In this document: piece after piece, positions 42,901 through 49,572 of the stretch
Numbering within the stretch: the first letter of the stretch is position 1
Layout: every line of letters starts with the position of its first letter
NCBI GenBank assembly: GCA_905221605.1
Contig: CAJNDS010002428.1
Span: forward strand, 186,001 to 250,000
DNA length: 64,000 nucleotides
Direction of reading: 5' to 3'
From: Symbiodinium natans
Taxonomy: Eukaryota > Sar > Dinophyceae > Suessiales > Symbiodiniaceae
Translations under genes and position numbers: made by a program
The notes under the pieces: generated by a model
Databases searched by the model: none
What the model saw: the letters and a program-made list of their open reading frames with translations, nothing else
What the model was told of the DNA's origin: nothing

Positions 42901-44187
42901 GGGGGCCTTCATGAACCTTAGGGCAACCTCAAAGGGTCAGAGTCAGGGAGATTTCCAAGACCCGAACCCTAAACCCGAAGGACCCACTCCTGCCAGCAGC
43001 CGAGGCCGCAAGAGCTCTTTCCTTCTGAAGATTGGTCATGAGCAGGCGTCGGGATGGTCCTAAGTGCCTCGGGCTTAGGAGTCCCGGGGTTAGGGGGCTT
43101 AGGGTTTAGGATGTTTAGGAATCCCGGCCCGCAGCCTGTTAACAAAGTCCTCGTTACAAGCTGAGGCAGCACCCCAAACCCCTGAAGTTCCGCAAGCGGA
43201 GCCATTCCACGCCAGAAACTTAGTCTCGCTGCTTCTCCGTCGGCCCGGCTCCCAGGGTCATCATTGCCTTACATATTGCCGGTATTTAATGCACATCTTG
43301 GTAGCCCAGCGGTACCCTTTACTGTTTTTTTTTTGTTATGGGTTCCCTTATAAAATAACCAGCCCAAAAGAGGGTGCCCTTGTTGTAATATGGTTGCTGG
43401 GTTACCAAGATGCACATACTCGAAGTAATTAATATACTTCTTGATCTAATTCGTGTTTGCTGCTCTGTTTTGGTATCTTCAGGCATGTTCTTTGATTTTA
43501 TACAGGTTCTCAGTATCACGAATATTGTTATCAGTATCGTAAAAAGTATATGTATCAGCATCCGCAGTAGTACCAGTATTCGTACTTGTATTCTCATTCG
43601 TATTGGCATTTGTATTCTTTGCACTAGTTTTAGTATCAGTACTAGCATTAGTATTCGTATCAGTATCCGTATTAGTAGTAGTACCAGTATAAGCAAGTAT
43701 AAGTATTAGTGCTTTTACGCTTGTATGTTTGTTGCACTATTACTTTTTCACAATGTATTTGTTTTACATGTGTATTCTTTGTACTGTGCTTTTATTTTGT
43801 CTTGTTAGTAACTAGTATGGTGAAGTCCTAACACTCGAGGCAATTCAAATGGGAGTGCTCTAAGCTACGGGCTCTTTTTGGCATCCCGAACTCGAAGGGG
43901 TTTAGGGTTTCGGGTTTAGGAATATACTTTGAAACAGACGAGGAAGGACTTGGGAGCATGGGCTCTTGAAGACCATCACAAGCCTTGGACAAGTCTGAGA
44001 GAGGGGCGAAGGTACCTCCTAAGCCTACATCCTCACCCCTCAAACCCCCCCCCCGCCCGCCCCCTTCAGGGTTTAGGGTTTGGGGTTTGGGGTTTAGGGT
44101 TTGGGGTTTAGGGCTTAGGGTTTAGGGTTTAGGCCCGTCAATGGCCAGGTGATGACCGTCCTCGATGCTCTGACGGCCTCCGCGTGA
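18875..44187 (+). CDS. FAD/NAD(P)-binding oxidoreductase gene, at least 28 micro-exons, N-terminus missing
   Basis: Exons: 18875-18917, 19383-19422, 20034-20066, 20366-20386, 22098-22161, 23312-23377, 23682-23717, 24475-24521, 24923-24952, 25333-25389, 25971-26012, 26897-26945, 28176-28213, 29566-29625, 30122-30157, 30594-30644, 33064-33087, 33805-33865, 34828-34880, 36103-36153, 37506-37532, 39688-39726, 40284-40327, 40630-40675, 41182-41214, 42142-42178, 43005-43045, 44149-44187. All phases agree. The joined product (about 400 residues) shows the motif order of bacterial and plant-type flavoprotein oxidoreductases related to flavin monooxygenases: VRLFSAW, YPTGQELLDSYLAPLA, VVADCSGFY, GTPALGE, a second dinucleotide site VVGAGMSAATT, VGYHPD, ELQVHQCYASNGPIK, FFILGSKSYGR, FLLKIGHEQV. 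The family usually has 40-60 more N-terminal residues with the FAD GxGxxG; these exons were not found. Substrate unknown. Donors: 16 GC, 6 GA, 3 GT, 2 ambiguous. Confidence 0.85.
19383..19422 (+). CDS. flavoprotein exon 2
   Basis: Completes the Trp and reads KLNMTDLGRSILK. Acceptor ctaag|G, donor aag|GC. Together with exon 1 it gives LFSAWKLNMTDLGR. Confidence 0.8.
20034..20066 (+). CDS. flavoprotein exon 3
   Basis: GLSSLHRFAPQ, phase 0/0, acceptor ccag|GG, donor ccag|GC. A variable region of the family, so it is supported mainly by splice signals and phase. Confidence 0.55.
20170..20340. repeat. CCCTAAA array in intron, exon 3/4
   Basis: Includes a short CCCGAAA block (20199-20226). It ends a few bases before the next acceptor. 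Confidence 0.9.
20366..20386 (+). CDS. flavoprotein exon 4 (YPTG)
   Basis: EAYPTGQ, 21 bp, matching the family's FPTG/YPTG element before the ELLDxYLxPLA helix. The 5' end could instead be at 20343 if exon 3 ends in another phase. Donor cag|GC. Confidence 0.7.
22098..22161 (+). CDS. flavoprotein exon 5
   Basis: ELLDSYLAPLAASLRKSERC and one more Arg codon plus a base. Acceptor gccag|G, donor gag|GC. Flanked by CCCTAAA words upstream and a TTTAGGG array downstream. Confidence 0.85.
22929..23047. mobile_element. short inverted-repeat element
   Basis: The left arm ggtacttattaaccaattac is complementary to the right arm near 23013-23045 (gttggttaataggtacc), with arms of about 30 nt around a short centre. 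MITE-like, non-coding. Confidence 0.65.
23312..23377 (+). CDS. flavoprotein exon 6
   Basis: VLFVGRGALLKGESIGG matches the family's VVAVGRxGxLKGExIG. Acceptor ttgag|GG. The donor could be GC at 23378 or, shorter, GC at 23360. Confidence 0.7.
23682..23717 (+). CDS. flavoprotein exon 7 (tentative)
   Basis: ADEVQYGIFPA in phase 1/1, acceptor ctacag|GG, donor gcag|GA. It fits the phase chain but could be skipped without breaking the frame, and the segment is variable in the family. Confidence 0.4.
24255..24387. repeat. (CCCTAAA)n intronic array
   Basis: Near-perfect array ahead of flavoprotein exon 8. Confidence 0.9.
24475..24521 (+). CDS. flavoprotein exon 8
   Basis: ARQRSATPFRILVRD, matching the family's PFRLLVRD strand. 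Acceptor ctgag|GT. The donor is GT at 24522 or GC at 24525. Confidence 0.7.
24923..24952 (+). CDS. flavoprotein exon 9
   Basis: VATGEESYRE, phase 0/0, acceptor ccgaag|G, donor gagag|GA. It supplies the turn between the RILVRD and DFDVVADCSG strands. Confidence 0.6.
25333..25389 (+). CDS. flavoprotein exon 10 (ATG-like motif)
   Basis: DFDVVADCSGFYDRSLANW, equivalent to the FDVVIDCSGxYxNxNW segment. Acceptor gatag|G, donor tgg|GC. The frame stays open past the donor, but the family continues with the next exon's GKGGTPALGE. Confidence 0.85.
25641..25744. repeat. about 103-bp dispersed repeat (copy 1)
   Basis: See 33410-33512. The two copies differ at only a few positions, so the family moved or was copied recently. 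Confidence 0.85.
25971..26012 (+). CDS. flavoprotein exon 11
   Basis: AGKGGTPALGERAR, matching GxGGxPALGE. Acceptor cgaag|G, donor agg|GC. Confidence 0.8.
26195..26445. repeat. minisatellite GCCTTGCCCACGAATTTTCG
   Basis: The word gcctttcccacgaattttcg and variants repeat about seven times in the intron after exon 11. Open frames over it (KFVGKAR-type repeats) are by-products. Confidence 0.75.
26650..26885. repeat. (CCCTAAA)n intronic array
   Basis: Long C-rich array ending 12 bp before the acceptor of flavoprotein exon 12. Confidence 0.92.
26897..26945 (+). CDS. flavoprotein exon 12
   Basis: ALRASGRLWTTIPDVR, matching the xIxYxIPDV segment. Preceded by a long CCCTAAA array and followed within 60 bp by TTTAGGG repeats. 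Donor GT. Confidence 0.8.
28176..28213 (+). CDS. flavoprotein exon 13
   Basis: QSRARFAGRRCM, matching DRxRYAGRRVLVVG just before the second nucleotide site. Acceptor tttcag|GG, donor atg|GC. Confidence 0.8.
28890..29160. repeat. homogeneous (CCCCAAA)n array
   Basis: About 33 tandem CCCCAAA units, a one-base variant of the telomere word, followed by a few CCCTAAA. Frames through it translate to NPKPQT or GFGVWGL repeats and are not genes. Confidence 0.95.
29566..29625 (+). CDS. flavoprotein exon 14 (NAD(P)-site GxGxSA)
   Basis: VVGAGMSAATTVRDLVELRK, a textbook dinucleotide-binding strand-turn-helix of the FMO type. Acceptor tgaag|G, GA donor after aaag. Confidence 0.9.
30122..30157 (+). CDS. 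flavoprotein exon 15
   Basis: EEPSTEVVFAAL, matching the PGTxVxWxxR strand after the GxGxSA helix. Acceptor ttccag|G. The donor is ambiguous (GT at 30143, GA at 30158 or 30161). Confidence 0.65.
30594..30644 (+). CDS. flavoprotein exon 16
   Basis: VTRSSASPYSVIPDARQ, phase 0/0, acceptor ccgag|G, donor caa|GC. It carries the VTR end of the strand and the SPY-VIPD loop. Confidence 0.7.
31494..32483 (+). CDS. intronless Cys-rich plus helical-repeat protein, nested in an intron
   Basis: A 329-residue uninterrupted frame in a segment free of telomere-like words. Residues 9-46 hold four CxxC pairs (C9/C12, C22/C25, C32/C35, C43/C46), enough for two zinc sites. Residues 60-320 look all-helical with TPR-like spacing (for example around RSAEEYFLAAIRFFQEY and RKAVSFLQRAGDLREEV). 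The family is not recognised; a MYND/SMYD-like or TPR adaptor is possible. It lies on the same strand inside the 2.4 kb intron between flavoprotein exons 16 and 17 and has no introns, unlike its host, so a retroposed copy is plausible. I saw no spliced-leader relic upstream. The start is the first ATG that keeps the zinc cluster. Confidence 0.75.
   Translation: MVSRLVHRCVLCKVVTRQRFKCLSCDKRGFLCLHCSTGMPVWCDSCNQSAEVGTASDQEESCRTAAQLEKYLQRGGWNIVLRFIPREMMRSARLVLVEAQAFHARAIEGDMQHDMRRAYEAAQEAIKKLNNQLEADKFSFDKALFAQAQLLKANTLANLASIVETDMPDALGTAYSAVGKAACALWELKDPDVGNALRVMGVIQHKLRNDPRSAEEYFLAAIRFFQEYEHINNKWYAVSHWNLYRMLIDCNSRKAVSFLQRAGDLREEVEGAEHPYTRMYRQQLEKERRSVPDLHDDVMHQEVSDTLQQFDRILARVLSQFWTAALVLD
33064..33087 (+). 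CDS. flavoprotein exon 17
   Basis: DDVLPQRK, 24 bp, matching the NDxLPQRxAL element. Acceptor caaag|G, donor aag|GC. Confidence 0.75.
33410..33512. repeat. about 103-bp dispersed repeat (copy 2)
   Basis: Starts ctaggtaggcccttgggata and is almost identical to 25641-25744. A diverged copy is at about 46288-46378. It lies in introns of the flavoprotein gene and in intergenic DNA. Confidence 0.85.
33615..33785. repeat. CCCTAAA array with CCCTGAA and CCCTTAA blocks
   Basis: Successive runs of three heptamer variants just before flavoprotein exon 18. Confidence 0.9.
33805..33865 (+). CDS. flavoprotein exon 18
   Basis: ALCELGNAASEGSVSGISYI and one base, matching ALxxLGNxLAxG. Acceptor gaaag|G, donor attg|GC. 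Confidence 0.85.
34828..34880 (+). CDS. flavoprotein exon 19
   Basis: Completes Gly and reads GAAVEALKEAPYCWAAR. Acceptor gcaag|GC, GA donor. A TTTAGGG array starts 8 bp later. Confidence 0.75.
35885..36082. repeat. (CCCTAAA)n intronic array
   Basis: About 27 copies immediately upstream of flavoprotein exon 20. Confidence 0.93.
36103..36153 (+). CDS. flavoprotein exon 20
   Basis: ADGRLLVTLRTPAGAQQ, a beta-hairpin equivalent to GxVxVTLRTPxGxxx. Between a CCCTAAA array (to 36082) and a TTTAGGAG array (from 36164). GA donor. Confidence 0.85.
36164..36300. repeat. homogeneous (TTTAGGAG)n array
   Basis: About 16 copies of an 8-mer variant directly after flavoprotein exon 20, then TTTAGGG words. 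Confidence 0.95.
36865..37183. repeat. (CCCCTAAA)n array
   Basis: An 8-mer variant with an internal block of CCCCTTAAA. Confidence 0.93.
37290..37377. repeat. (TTTAGGG)n array
   Basis: Twelve or so G-rich copies, opposite in orientation to the preceding array. Confidence 0.93.
37506..37532 (+). CDS. flavoprotein exon 21
   Basis: ECVDEVVCC, the VDEVVA strand before VGYRPD. Acceptor tcaag|G, donor tgc|GC. Confidence 0.75.
39688..39726 (+). CDS. flavoprotein exon 22 (GYRPD-like)
   Basis: VGYHPDTSIYEDL, the conserved GYxPDxSIYxxL segment. Acceptor cccag|G, donor ctt|GC. Confidence 0.9.
40284..40327 (+). CDS. flavoprotein exon 23
   Basis: ELQVHQCYASNGPI plus AA of Lys. The ELQVHxCYAxxGPxK block is diagnostic of the family. 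Acceptor ctgag|G, canonical GT donor. Confidence 0.92.
40630..40675 (+). CDS. flavoprotein exon 24
   Basis: Completes Lys and reads LAATLIGGSGDCLKQ, matching KLAAALLGxSSxDCL. Acceptor caaag|G, donor cag|GC. Confidence 0.9.
41182..41214 (+). CDS. flavoprotein exon 25
   Basis: VAAGADALKNP, matching GADxLxNPEP. Acceptor actag|G, GT donor. Confidence 0.88.
42142..42178 (+). CDS. flavoprotein exon 26
   Basis: EPGFFILGSKSY and one base, matching PEPxFFxLGxKSYG. Acceptor cccag|G, donor acg|GC. Confidence 0.92.
42240..42358. repeat. (TTTAGGG)n array after flavoprotein exon 26
   Basis: It ends in five copies of the variant TTTTAGGG. Confidence 0.93.
43005..43045 (+). CDS. flavoprotein exon 27
   Basis: Completes Gly and reads RKSSFLLKIGHEQ, matching GRxSxFLLxxGxEQ. 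Acceptor ccgag|GC, donor cag|GC. Confidence 0.92.
43290..43416. mobile_element. MITE with TIRs (GCACATCTTGGTAGCCCAGC)
   Basis: The left end at 43291 pairs with gctgggttaccaagatgcac at 43396 (about 19 of 22). The 127-bp interior contains ggtaccc and gggtgccc words shared with the dispersed GGGCACCC repeats elsewhere. Confidence 0.8.
43540..43720. repeat. degenerate (GTATTn) hexamer-like minisatellite
   Basis: Repeated gtattcgtatcagtat and agtagtaccagtat words. Frames through it give Ser/Ile/Thr-rich repeats, with no gene. Confidence 0.7.
44149..44187 (+). CDS. flavoprotein last exon with stop
   Basis: VMTVLDALTASA then TGA at 44185-44187. Acceptor ggccag|G. This closes the protein at the usual family length after the GxEQV motif. 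Confidence 0.85.
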   Translation: MMTVLDALTASA

Positions 44188-45157
44188 TCCCGTCTTGGGG
44201 CGTGAGTCGCCATTTAGGGTTTAGGCTTGAAGGCGTCCTCTCCTCAAGTGTATAAGTAGGTGGGGCCCCAAGAACTTTCCGGGACCCGGCAAAGAGAGGA
44301 CGCCTGAAATTTTCCGTGGCCGTTCCCTCTGACAGGGATCAGCATGCCGCAAACTCTCTTCGATCCTATTGCGAAATTGACCATCGAGACGAGGCCTCCA
44401 AAAAAGCCCATTTAACCCAAAAAGGGAACCCTTTCTATTCCTAGGTTACTCCTGGGTCTAGGAGACCATCACACCGCTCTTTCAGCTGGTGTGCGTGGAG
44501 ACTGGCACTAGACTTCAGAGCGTCAAGAGTAGGATCGAATAGCTGACTGAATGTCCTGACCCGAGGGGCAGGGTTTAGCGTTTAGGGTGTAGGGTTTAGG
44601 GTTTATAGTTGGTATTCTAAATTTTAAAGGTACCTGTACAGAATGCCTTTTTCGAACGCCCGACCAAGAGATGTTCCACCGAGTCCCTCAGCCTTGCTGG
44701 CGTTGAGGTTGGCCATCCTCATGATAGAAGTGGATGTGTGTCTTCTTTTGCTTTGCGGGAAGCGGGTCGCCCACTGCCATTGTCCCGGCACCTTCAAGTT
44801 GGATTTTTGATGCCCCAACACATGCAAGCTGTCAAACCCGAGCTTCATGCCAGTCATGACTTGAGCCCCTAGCACACTTGTATCTCGGAGAGAATCGCAA
44901 GCCTGCAGGCATTAAGCTGGCCTGACTCTGCGCGTTGAGTCTTGTACTTGCCAAGCCATTCATAAACCCAAACCTACCCTAAACTTGCTAGATCTCAGTA
45001 GGGAATTTGAGAGTTAGGTACAGTGACAGTGCTGGATAAGAAAGTGACCAAGCCAGGTGAGGGTGCCTCGGATTTCTTAAAGTAGAGGAGCACATGTGTT
45101 CCAGAAGTGAAACCTCACACCTTGGGGGTACCCTGAATTTCTTAGCAGTTTTCTTTT

Positions 45158-45256
45158 GGGATGTTCCCCCTTATACTAACAGTCCTGAATAGGGATCATA
45201 GTACCCCGATTATGACCCCTATTGAGGGCTGTTAGTATAAGGGGCAACATCCCAAA
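45158..45256. mobile_element. MITE with TTGGGATGTTCCCCCTTATAC ends
   Basis: The left part gggatgttcccccttatact is matched by the complement of tataaggggcaacatccc at the right, with arms of about 30 nt. A second full copy is at about 48952-49028 and a single end at 54872-54897. Confidence 0.85.
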
Positions 45257-46474
45257 CTTTCTTCTTTACAAGCTCCTTCTTGAAGGGCCCGAATCAAGCC
45301 GAAACTAAGAAAATGAACCCCTCCGTTTCTTAGATTCCTTTTAGGCATGAAGATGGCTCCGACGACCCTGCCCAAACCCTCCCAGCAGTCCCCAAAATTA
45401 TTTTCCGAGATTCATTTGGGTATATTTTCCCAATCTAGGGGTACCCCTTTAATACCCCAACTAGAATAGAATCCCATTAAGGGGCCCCCCTTCAAGGACC
45501 CCCAAAAAGGGCACCCCTATTTTCGGAAACCCCCCCTCCGCCAAACCCTGCCAATTCCAGGAGGCCGGCCCATCGCCCCTCATCTTCTCTGAAATTTAAG
45601 AGAATGAGCCCCTCGTCTTCTTAAGTGTAAGAAAATGTGCCCCTCATTTTTTCTTAAATTTGAGGCAATCGATTGGGGACCGAACAAACTTGCTAAACAT
45701 CTGCCTGTGCGCTTTTCTAGGTTCTCCCCCCCCCCTCCCCCCCTCTCCCCTATCCCCCCGCCAAGCCAACGTTGGCTTCCACGATCTTGTCCCGCTTGAA
45801 GAACAGTGAGATTAAAGGTTAAAGTCGCGGTTGTAAGATGGGTATTTCAATTTCCCAAAATGGGGGTACCCTTTTTATAGCCCAAATAGAATAGAATCCC
45901 CTAAGGGTCCCCAAAAAGGGTACCGCTTTGTTCGGAAACCTCCAGCTGTGTTTGATGGCCATACTAAACCGTAAACCCTAAACCATAAACACTAAACCCT
46001 AAACCCTAAACCCTAAACCCTAAAACCCTAAACCCTAAACCCTCAAGACAGGACGCCCGAGTCTCGGCCCTTCGGCATCGGTGGCTCGCAAGCCAGGGAG
46101 GCGCAGTCGGAGATTCTGTGAGAAATCTTGTAGGGTTTTTGGTTTAAGTTAGGGTTTAGGGTTTAGGGTTTAGGGTTTAGGGTTTAGGGTTTGGGGTTTA
46201 GGGCTTAGGGGTTAGGGCTTTGGGCTTAGGGCTTAGTAGAGAAGTTCTACGGGAACTGTCCCCTTCTTGGGTACCCTAGATACAGTAGGTAGGCCCTTGG
46301 GACATTTTGTTTTTCCCTTGTGGGGCTTAGGAGGACCATATGTAGGAAAATTCTTCAGAGGGTCCCAGGAAGCTTCTCCACAGCCTTCAAGTGCCTGACC
46401 ACATAGAAGTCTCTACACCCTAAATACTGCAGCCCACGCCGGCGGCTCTCTTGAAAGCTTCAGGCGCTAAACCC

Positions 46475-46866
46475 GAAACCCTAAACCCTGAACCCTGAAC
46501 CCTGAACCCTGAACCCTGAACCCTGAACCCTGAAGCCTGAACCCTGAACCCTAAACCCCTAAACCCCTAAACCCTAAACCCTAAACCCTAAAACCCTAAA
46601 CCCAAACCCTAAACCCTAAACCCTAAACCCTAAGCCCTAAGCCCTAAACCCTAAACCCTAAACCCTAAACCCTAAACCCTCAACACTAAGCCCTAAACCC
46701 TAAACCCTAAACCCGAAACCCGAAACCCCAAACCCTAAACCCTAAACCCTAAACCCTAGACCCTAAACCCTAAACCCTAAACCCTAAACCCTAAACCCTA
46801 AACCCTAAACCCCAACCCCTAAACCCTGTACCCTAGGCCCTGGACCCTGTCCCCTAAACCCTAGAC
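46475..46866. repeat. CCCTAAA/CCCTGAA mixed array
   Basis: Long C-rich array with blocks of CCCTGAA, ending just before the exon at 46874. Confidence 0.9.
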
Positions 46867-46873
46867 CCGCCAG

Positions 46874-46932
46874 GCCAACAATTTATCCTTCTACCTGAAC
46901 CTCATCGGCCAGAGCATCGAGCGGGCCTCAGG
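46874..46932 (+). CDS. micro-exon of unidentified gene
   Basis: ANNLSFYLNLIGQSIERAS, acceptor gccag|G, donor near tcagg|GC. Amphipathic helix-like. It may be part of one gene with the exons at 47927, 48121 and 48565. Confidence 0.6.
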
Positions 46933-47926
46933 GCACTTGCCAGGGGCTTTTGGGGTCTTAAGGAATGTTTTGGGTTTAGAGATGAGGGAGGGTTTGGGCG
47001 TCAACCCTAGGGTGGGGCCATGCAAGCTCCTGCGATACTGCGCTGCGCACCTCCGACCTCAACATTCTCTCCGCTGCGTAAATTACAGATCCGGTGTGCT
47101 ACTAGGTGTAGGGATTAGGGTTTTGGGTACCTCGTTCAAACTTATCGAGCATGCCTGGCGGCGAATCAGCGGCAGCTCCCCGAAATTGTTTGCAGATGAA
47201 TTGAGTCGGCGCTGGGTGCTGTTTGCCCGCGGGGGCCCAAATCAGCACCCTCGCGCGCCCAAATTTGCTCTGATGCTGGCCGTCCCGGGCCTCCCCGGAA
47301 GGGCAGAAGACGCGGCAAAACGGGACAACGAGGCCCTGATGATGCCCGCCAGATTGGGTGAAAAGGGTCGGCGCGACAGTCCCCATCGTCGTGGCCCTGA
47401 CACGGCCTTCGGTGCCGCCCAGGAGGTGGGAGGGGGGGGAGGAATGGAGGGGAGGGGGCATGGGGGTAGCATTTCCTTTCTAAGAACCAGTAAGTTCAGG
47501 CCTACGAGGCTTTTGGGGAGCACGAAGCCCCCTAAGTCCGAACATCAAGCCGGCGAGGAGATGGGGGGATTAGGGTTTTCGGGTTTGTTTAGGGTTACCT
47601 TAAACCCCCAAACCCCCATCAAACCTCCAATAGCTTAGCTGCGGAGGGTCGCGGGGTCGGGCGCCTGAGCCCTTGAACTCCCTGAGCTGCTCTTGGAATT
47701 ATGAGGGCGGCAGCCCTGGAAACTGTCCCTCAGTTCTGAGCAGAGGAAGTTTAAGGTAGTCTCTTGTTCCTTAGAGGAAATCCTAGACTCTTAATTTCTG
47801 AACTCGCTGACTAGGACCAAGAGCCGGTAAGGCAAGCAGTAAGGGACCCCAAGCCCTGGACCCTAAACATCCCCAAGCCCTGAATGCTTGCACCATGAAT
47901 TACAAATGACTACGCTCGGCACGGAG

Positions 47927-47984
47927 GTGTTTGACACGGATGGCTCCTCCTCTTTCGCGGCCCTTCACCACGCAGCAGCCTCAG
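47927..47984 (+). CDS. micro-exon with ankyrin-like motif
   Basis: VFDTDGSSSFAALHHAAAS; the DGxxxLHHAAxxG pattern resembles an ankyrin repeat. Acceptor cggag|G; donor after tcag. Confidence 0.5.
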
Positions 47985-48120
47985 GGTGCGTGTTTGTGTG
48001 ATTGTTGGCAAGAACCGGTAACTCCTAAACCCTAAACCCTAAATCCGAAACCCGAAACCCTAAACCCTAAACCCTAAACCCTAAACCCTAAACCCATCAA
48101 CTTCCCGAAGCCCTACACAC

Positions 48121-48199
48121 CCCGAAGCCGCCGAGTTCGGGCTTGCTTGAAGTTGAGGCGCCCGATGTTCAAGAGCCCATGTATGAGCTTCAGGTTGAG
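48121..48199 (+). CDS. micro-exon with consensus GTAAGT donor
   Basis: GLLEVEAPDVQEPMYELQVE, followed by GTAAGT, the only perfect U1-type donor noticed in the window. The 5' limit is uncertain and the family unknown. Confidence 0.5.
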
Positions 48200-48564
48200 G
48201 TAAGTAGGGTTCTACGTGCCCTAGCGACGGCTATCATAGAGGCTACCTTTCTTATCACTCTCCTTATTTCTGATTGACCTTCAAGTGCACGGTGGGGTGC
48301 CTGAGTTGAATACTTGGAAATCTTGCCCGACCGTTCGCATGCAGGGCTTAGATGGCTTAGGGCGTGGGTTGGATGCAAGGGTGCTTTAGACGGGTTTGGG
48401 TTGAGAGCCCGTCAGTCATGCTGGATTCCATCGTTTCCCCCGAACCCCGACCCCTAGAACCTAAATCCCAAGCCCTAAATCCTAAACCCCAAGCCCTAGC
48501 CCCAACCCCAAACCCCAAACCCTAAACCCTAAGCCCCAAATCCTAAACACGAAACTGCAACTAG

Positions 48565-48670
48565 CAAATGGTGTGCTGAGCACAGCACCCCCGTGGCCTC
48601 GTGGCTCAAGAGACTGCAGCATCGGTTCACCTTGTCCAATTCAAGTCGCCAGGAAGCCTGTAGAAATTGA
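48565..48670 (+). CDS. probable terminal exon of unidentified gene
   Basis: Acceptor actag, 34 codons containing WCAEHSTPVASWLKRLQHRF, stop TGA at 48668-48670. A TTTAGGG array follows at once. It would end the gene before the proteasome gene starts. Confidence 0.5.
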
Positions 48671-48951
48671 AGGCCCGGCGGTTTAGGGTTTAGGGTTTAG
48701 GGTTTAGGGTTTAGGGTTTAGGGTGTAGGATTCAGGGTTTAGGGTTTAGGGTTAGGGTTTTAGGGTTTAGGGTTTAGGGCTGACCGGGGCCAAGTAAGGT
48801 TCAGGTTCTCTGGGCAGTTTAAGGGTTTTGAGCATAGAGTTCTAGAATGTAAGGTTCACGCGGTTTATAACCCCTCTTCCCTAAACCCCAAACCCTAAAC
48901 CCTAAACCCTCAACCTAAACCCTAGACCCTAAACCCTAAGCACTATCATTC

Positions 48952-49028
48952 GGAATGTCCCCCCTTCTTCTAGCAGTCCTTACTAGGATCCCTATTTCGG
49001 ATTGTTAGAAAATGGGGGAACATCCCAA
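48952..49028. mobile_element. MITE related to 45158-45256
   Basis: Ends gaatgtccccccttcttcta and the complement of ttagaaaatgggggaacatc. A shorter, diverged copy. Confidence 0.7.
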
Positions 49029-49460
49029 ACCAGAATGAATGATAAGCCCAAGCTTCTTGCCAACATCAGGCCGAAGGTCTGCCATCCTGGGTTCCCCGTT
49101 CAGAGCCACGGTTTAGGGTTTAGGGTTTAGGGTTTAGGGTTTAGGGTTTAGGGTTTAGGGTTTAGGGTTTAGGGTTTAGGGTACTCAACTGCTCGGGTTT
49201 GTTTAGGGAGTTGGGGGTTTAGCGGTTTAGGGTTTGGGGGATCAGACTCAGAGTGGGCTTAGGGGGTCAGGGAATAGGGTTAAGGGTTTAGGGTTTCTAG
49301 GGTAGAGGGATGTAGGGTTTAGGCTGCGCTTCCAAAGAATGGAGGCTTATCAGGGCGCCCCACACCAAACGGAAGATCTAGAAGCCTCAAAACCTAAATT
49401 CTGCATCACAAGTCACACTCCAAACCCGAAACCGTTGAGGGTTAGGGTTTAGGCATAAGT

Positions 49461-49494
49461 TCCCCCCCCCCCCCCACCCGACCCTACAACCAGG
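49461..49494 (+). promoter_or_regulatory. poly-C tract and AG just before the proteasome start codon
   Basis: A run of 14 C (49462-49475) followed by AG at 49492-49493, one base before ATG. It could be a spliced-leader trans-splice acceptor, which would leave a 1-nt own 5' UTR, or the acceptor of an intron in the 5' UTR. Confidence 0.4.
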
Positions 49495-49572
49495 ATGGCG
49501 GGAGGCTACGACCGCGCGATCACCGTCTTCTCGCCGGACGGGCACCTCTTCCAGGTCGAGTACGCCCTGGAG
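49495..49572 (+). CDS. PSMA7: proteasome alpha-4 exon 1
   Basis: The ATG start gives [20 protein letters not shown] and on to VEYALE. GC donor at 49573. The sequence gcgttag at this junction recurs as gcagttag at the next exon start. Confidence 0.95.

Larger units (their letters stand above)
44188..46873. other. intergenic or intronic segment between the flavoprotein gene and the next exons
   Basis: Holds several MITE-like elements and CCCTAAA/TTTAGGG words. No recognisable exon was found, although small exons may have been missed. Confidence 0.4.

Noticed and set aside
43319-43709. Ile/Leu/Ser-rich open frames on both strands
   Set aside because: By-products of the (GTATTn) minisatellite and a MITE.
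46937-47638. 233-codon frame with SFKLIEHAWRRISG and LMLAVPGLPG
   Set aside because: The frame is also open on the opposite strand, includes telomere-like and MITE-like words, and has no family match. It probably lies in an intron after the exon at 46874.
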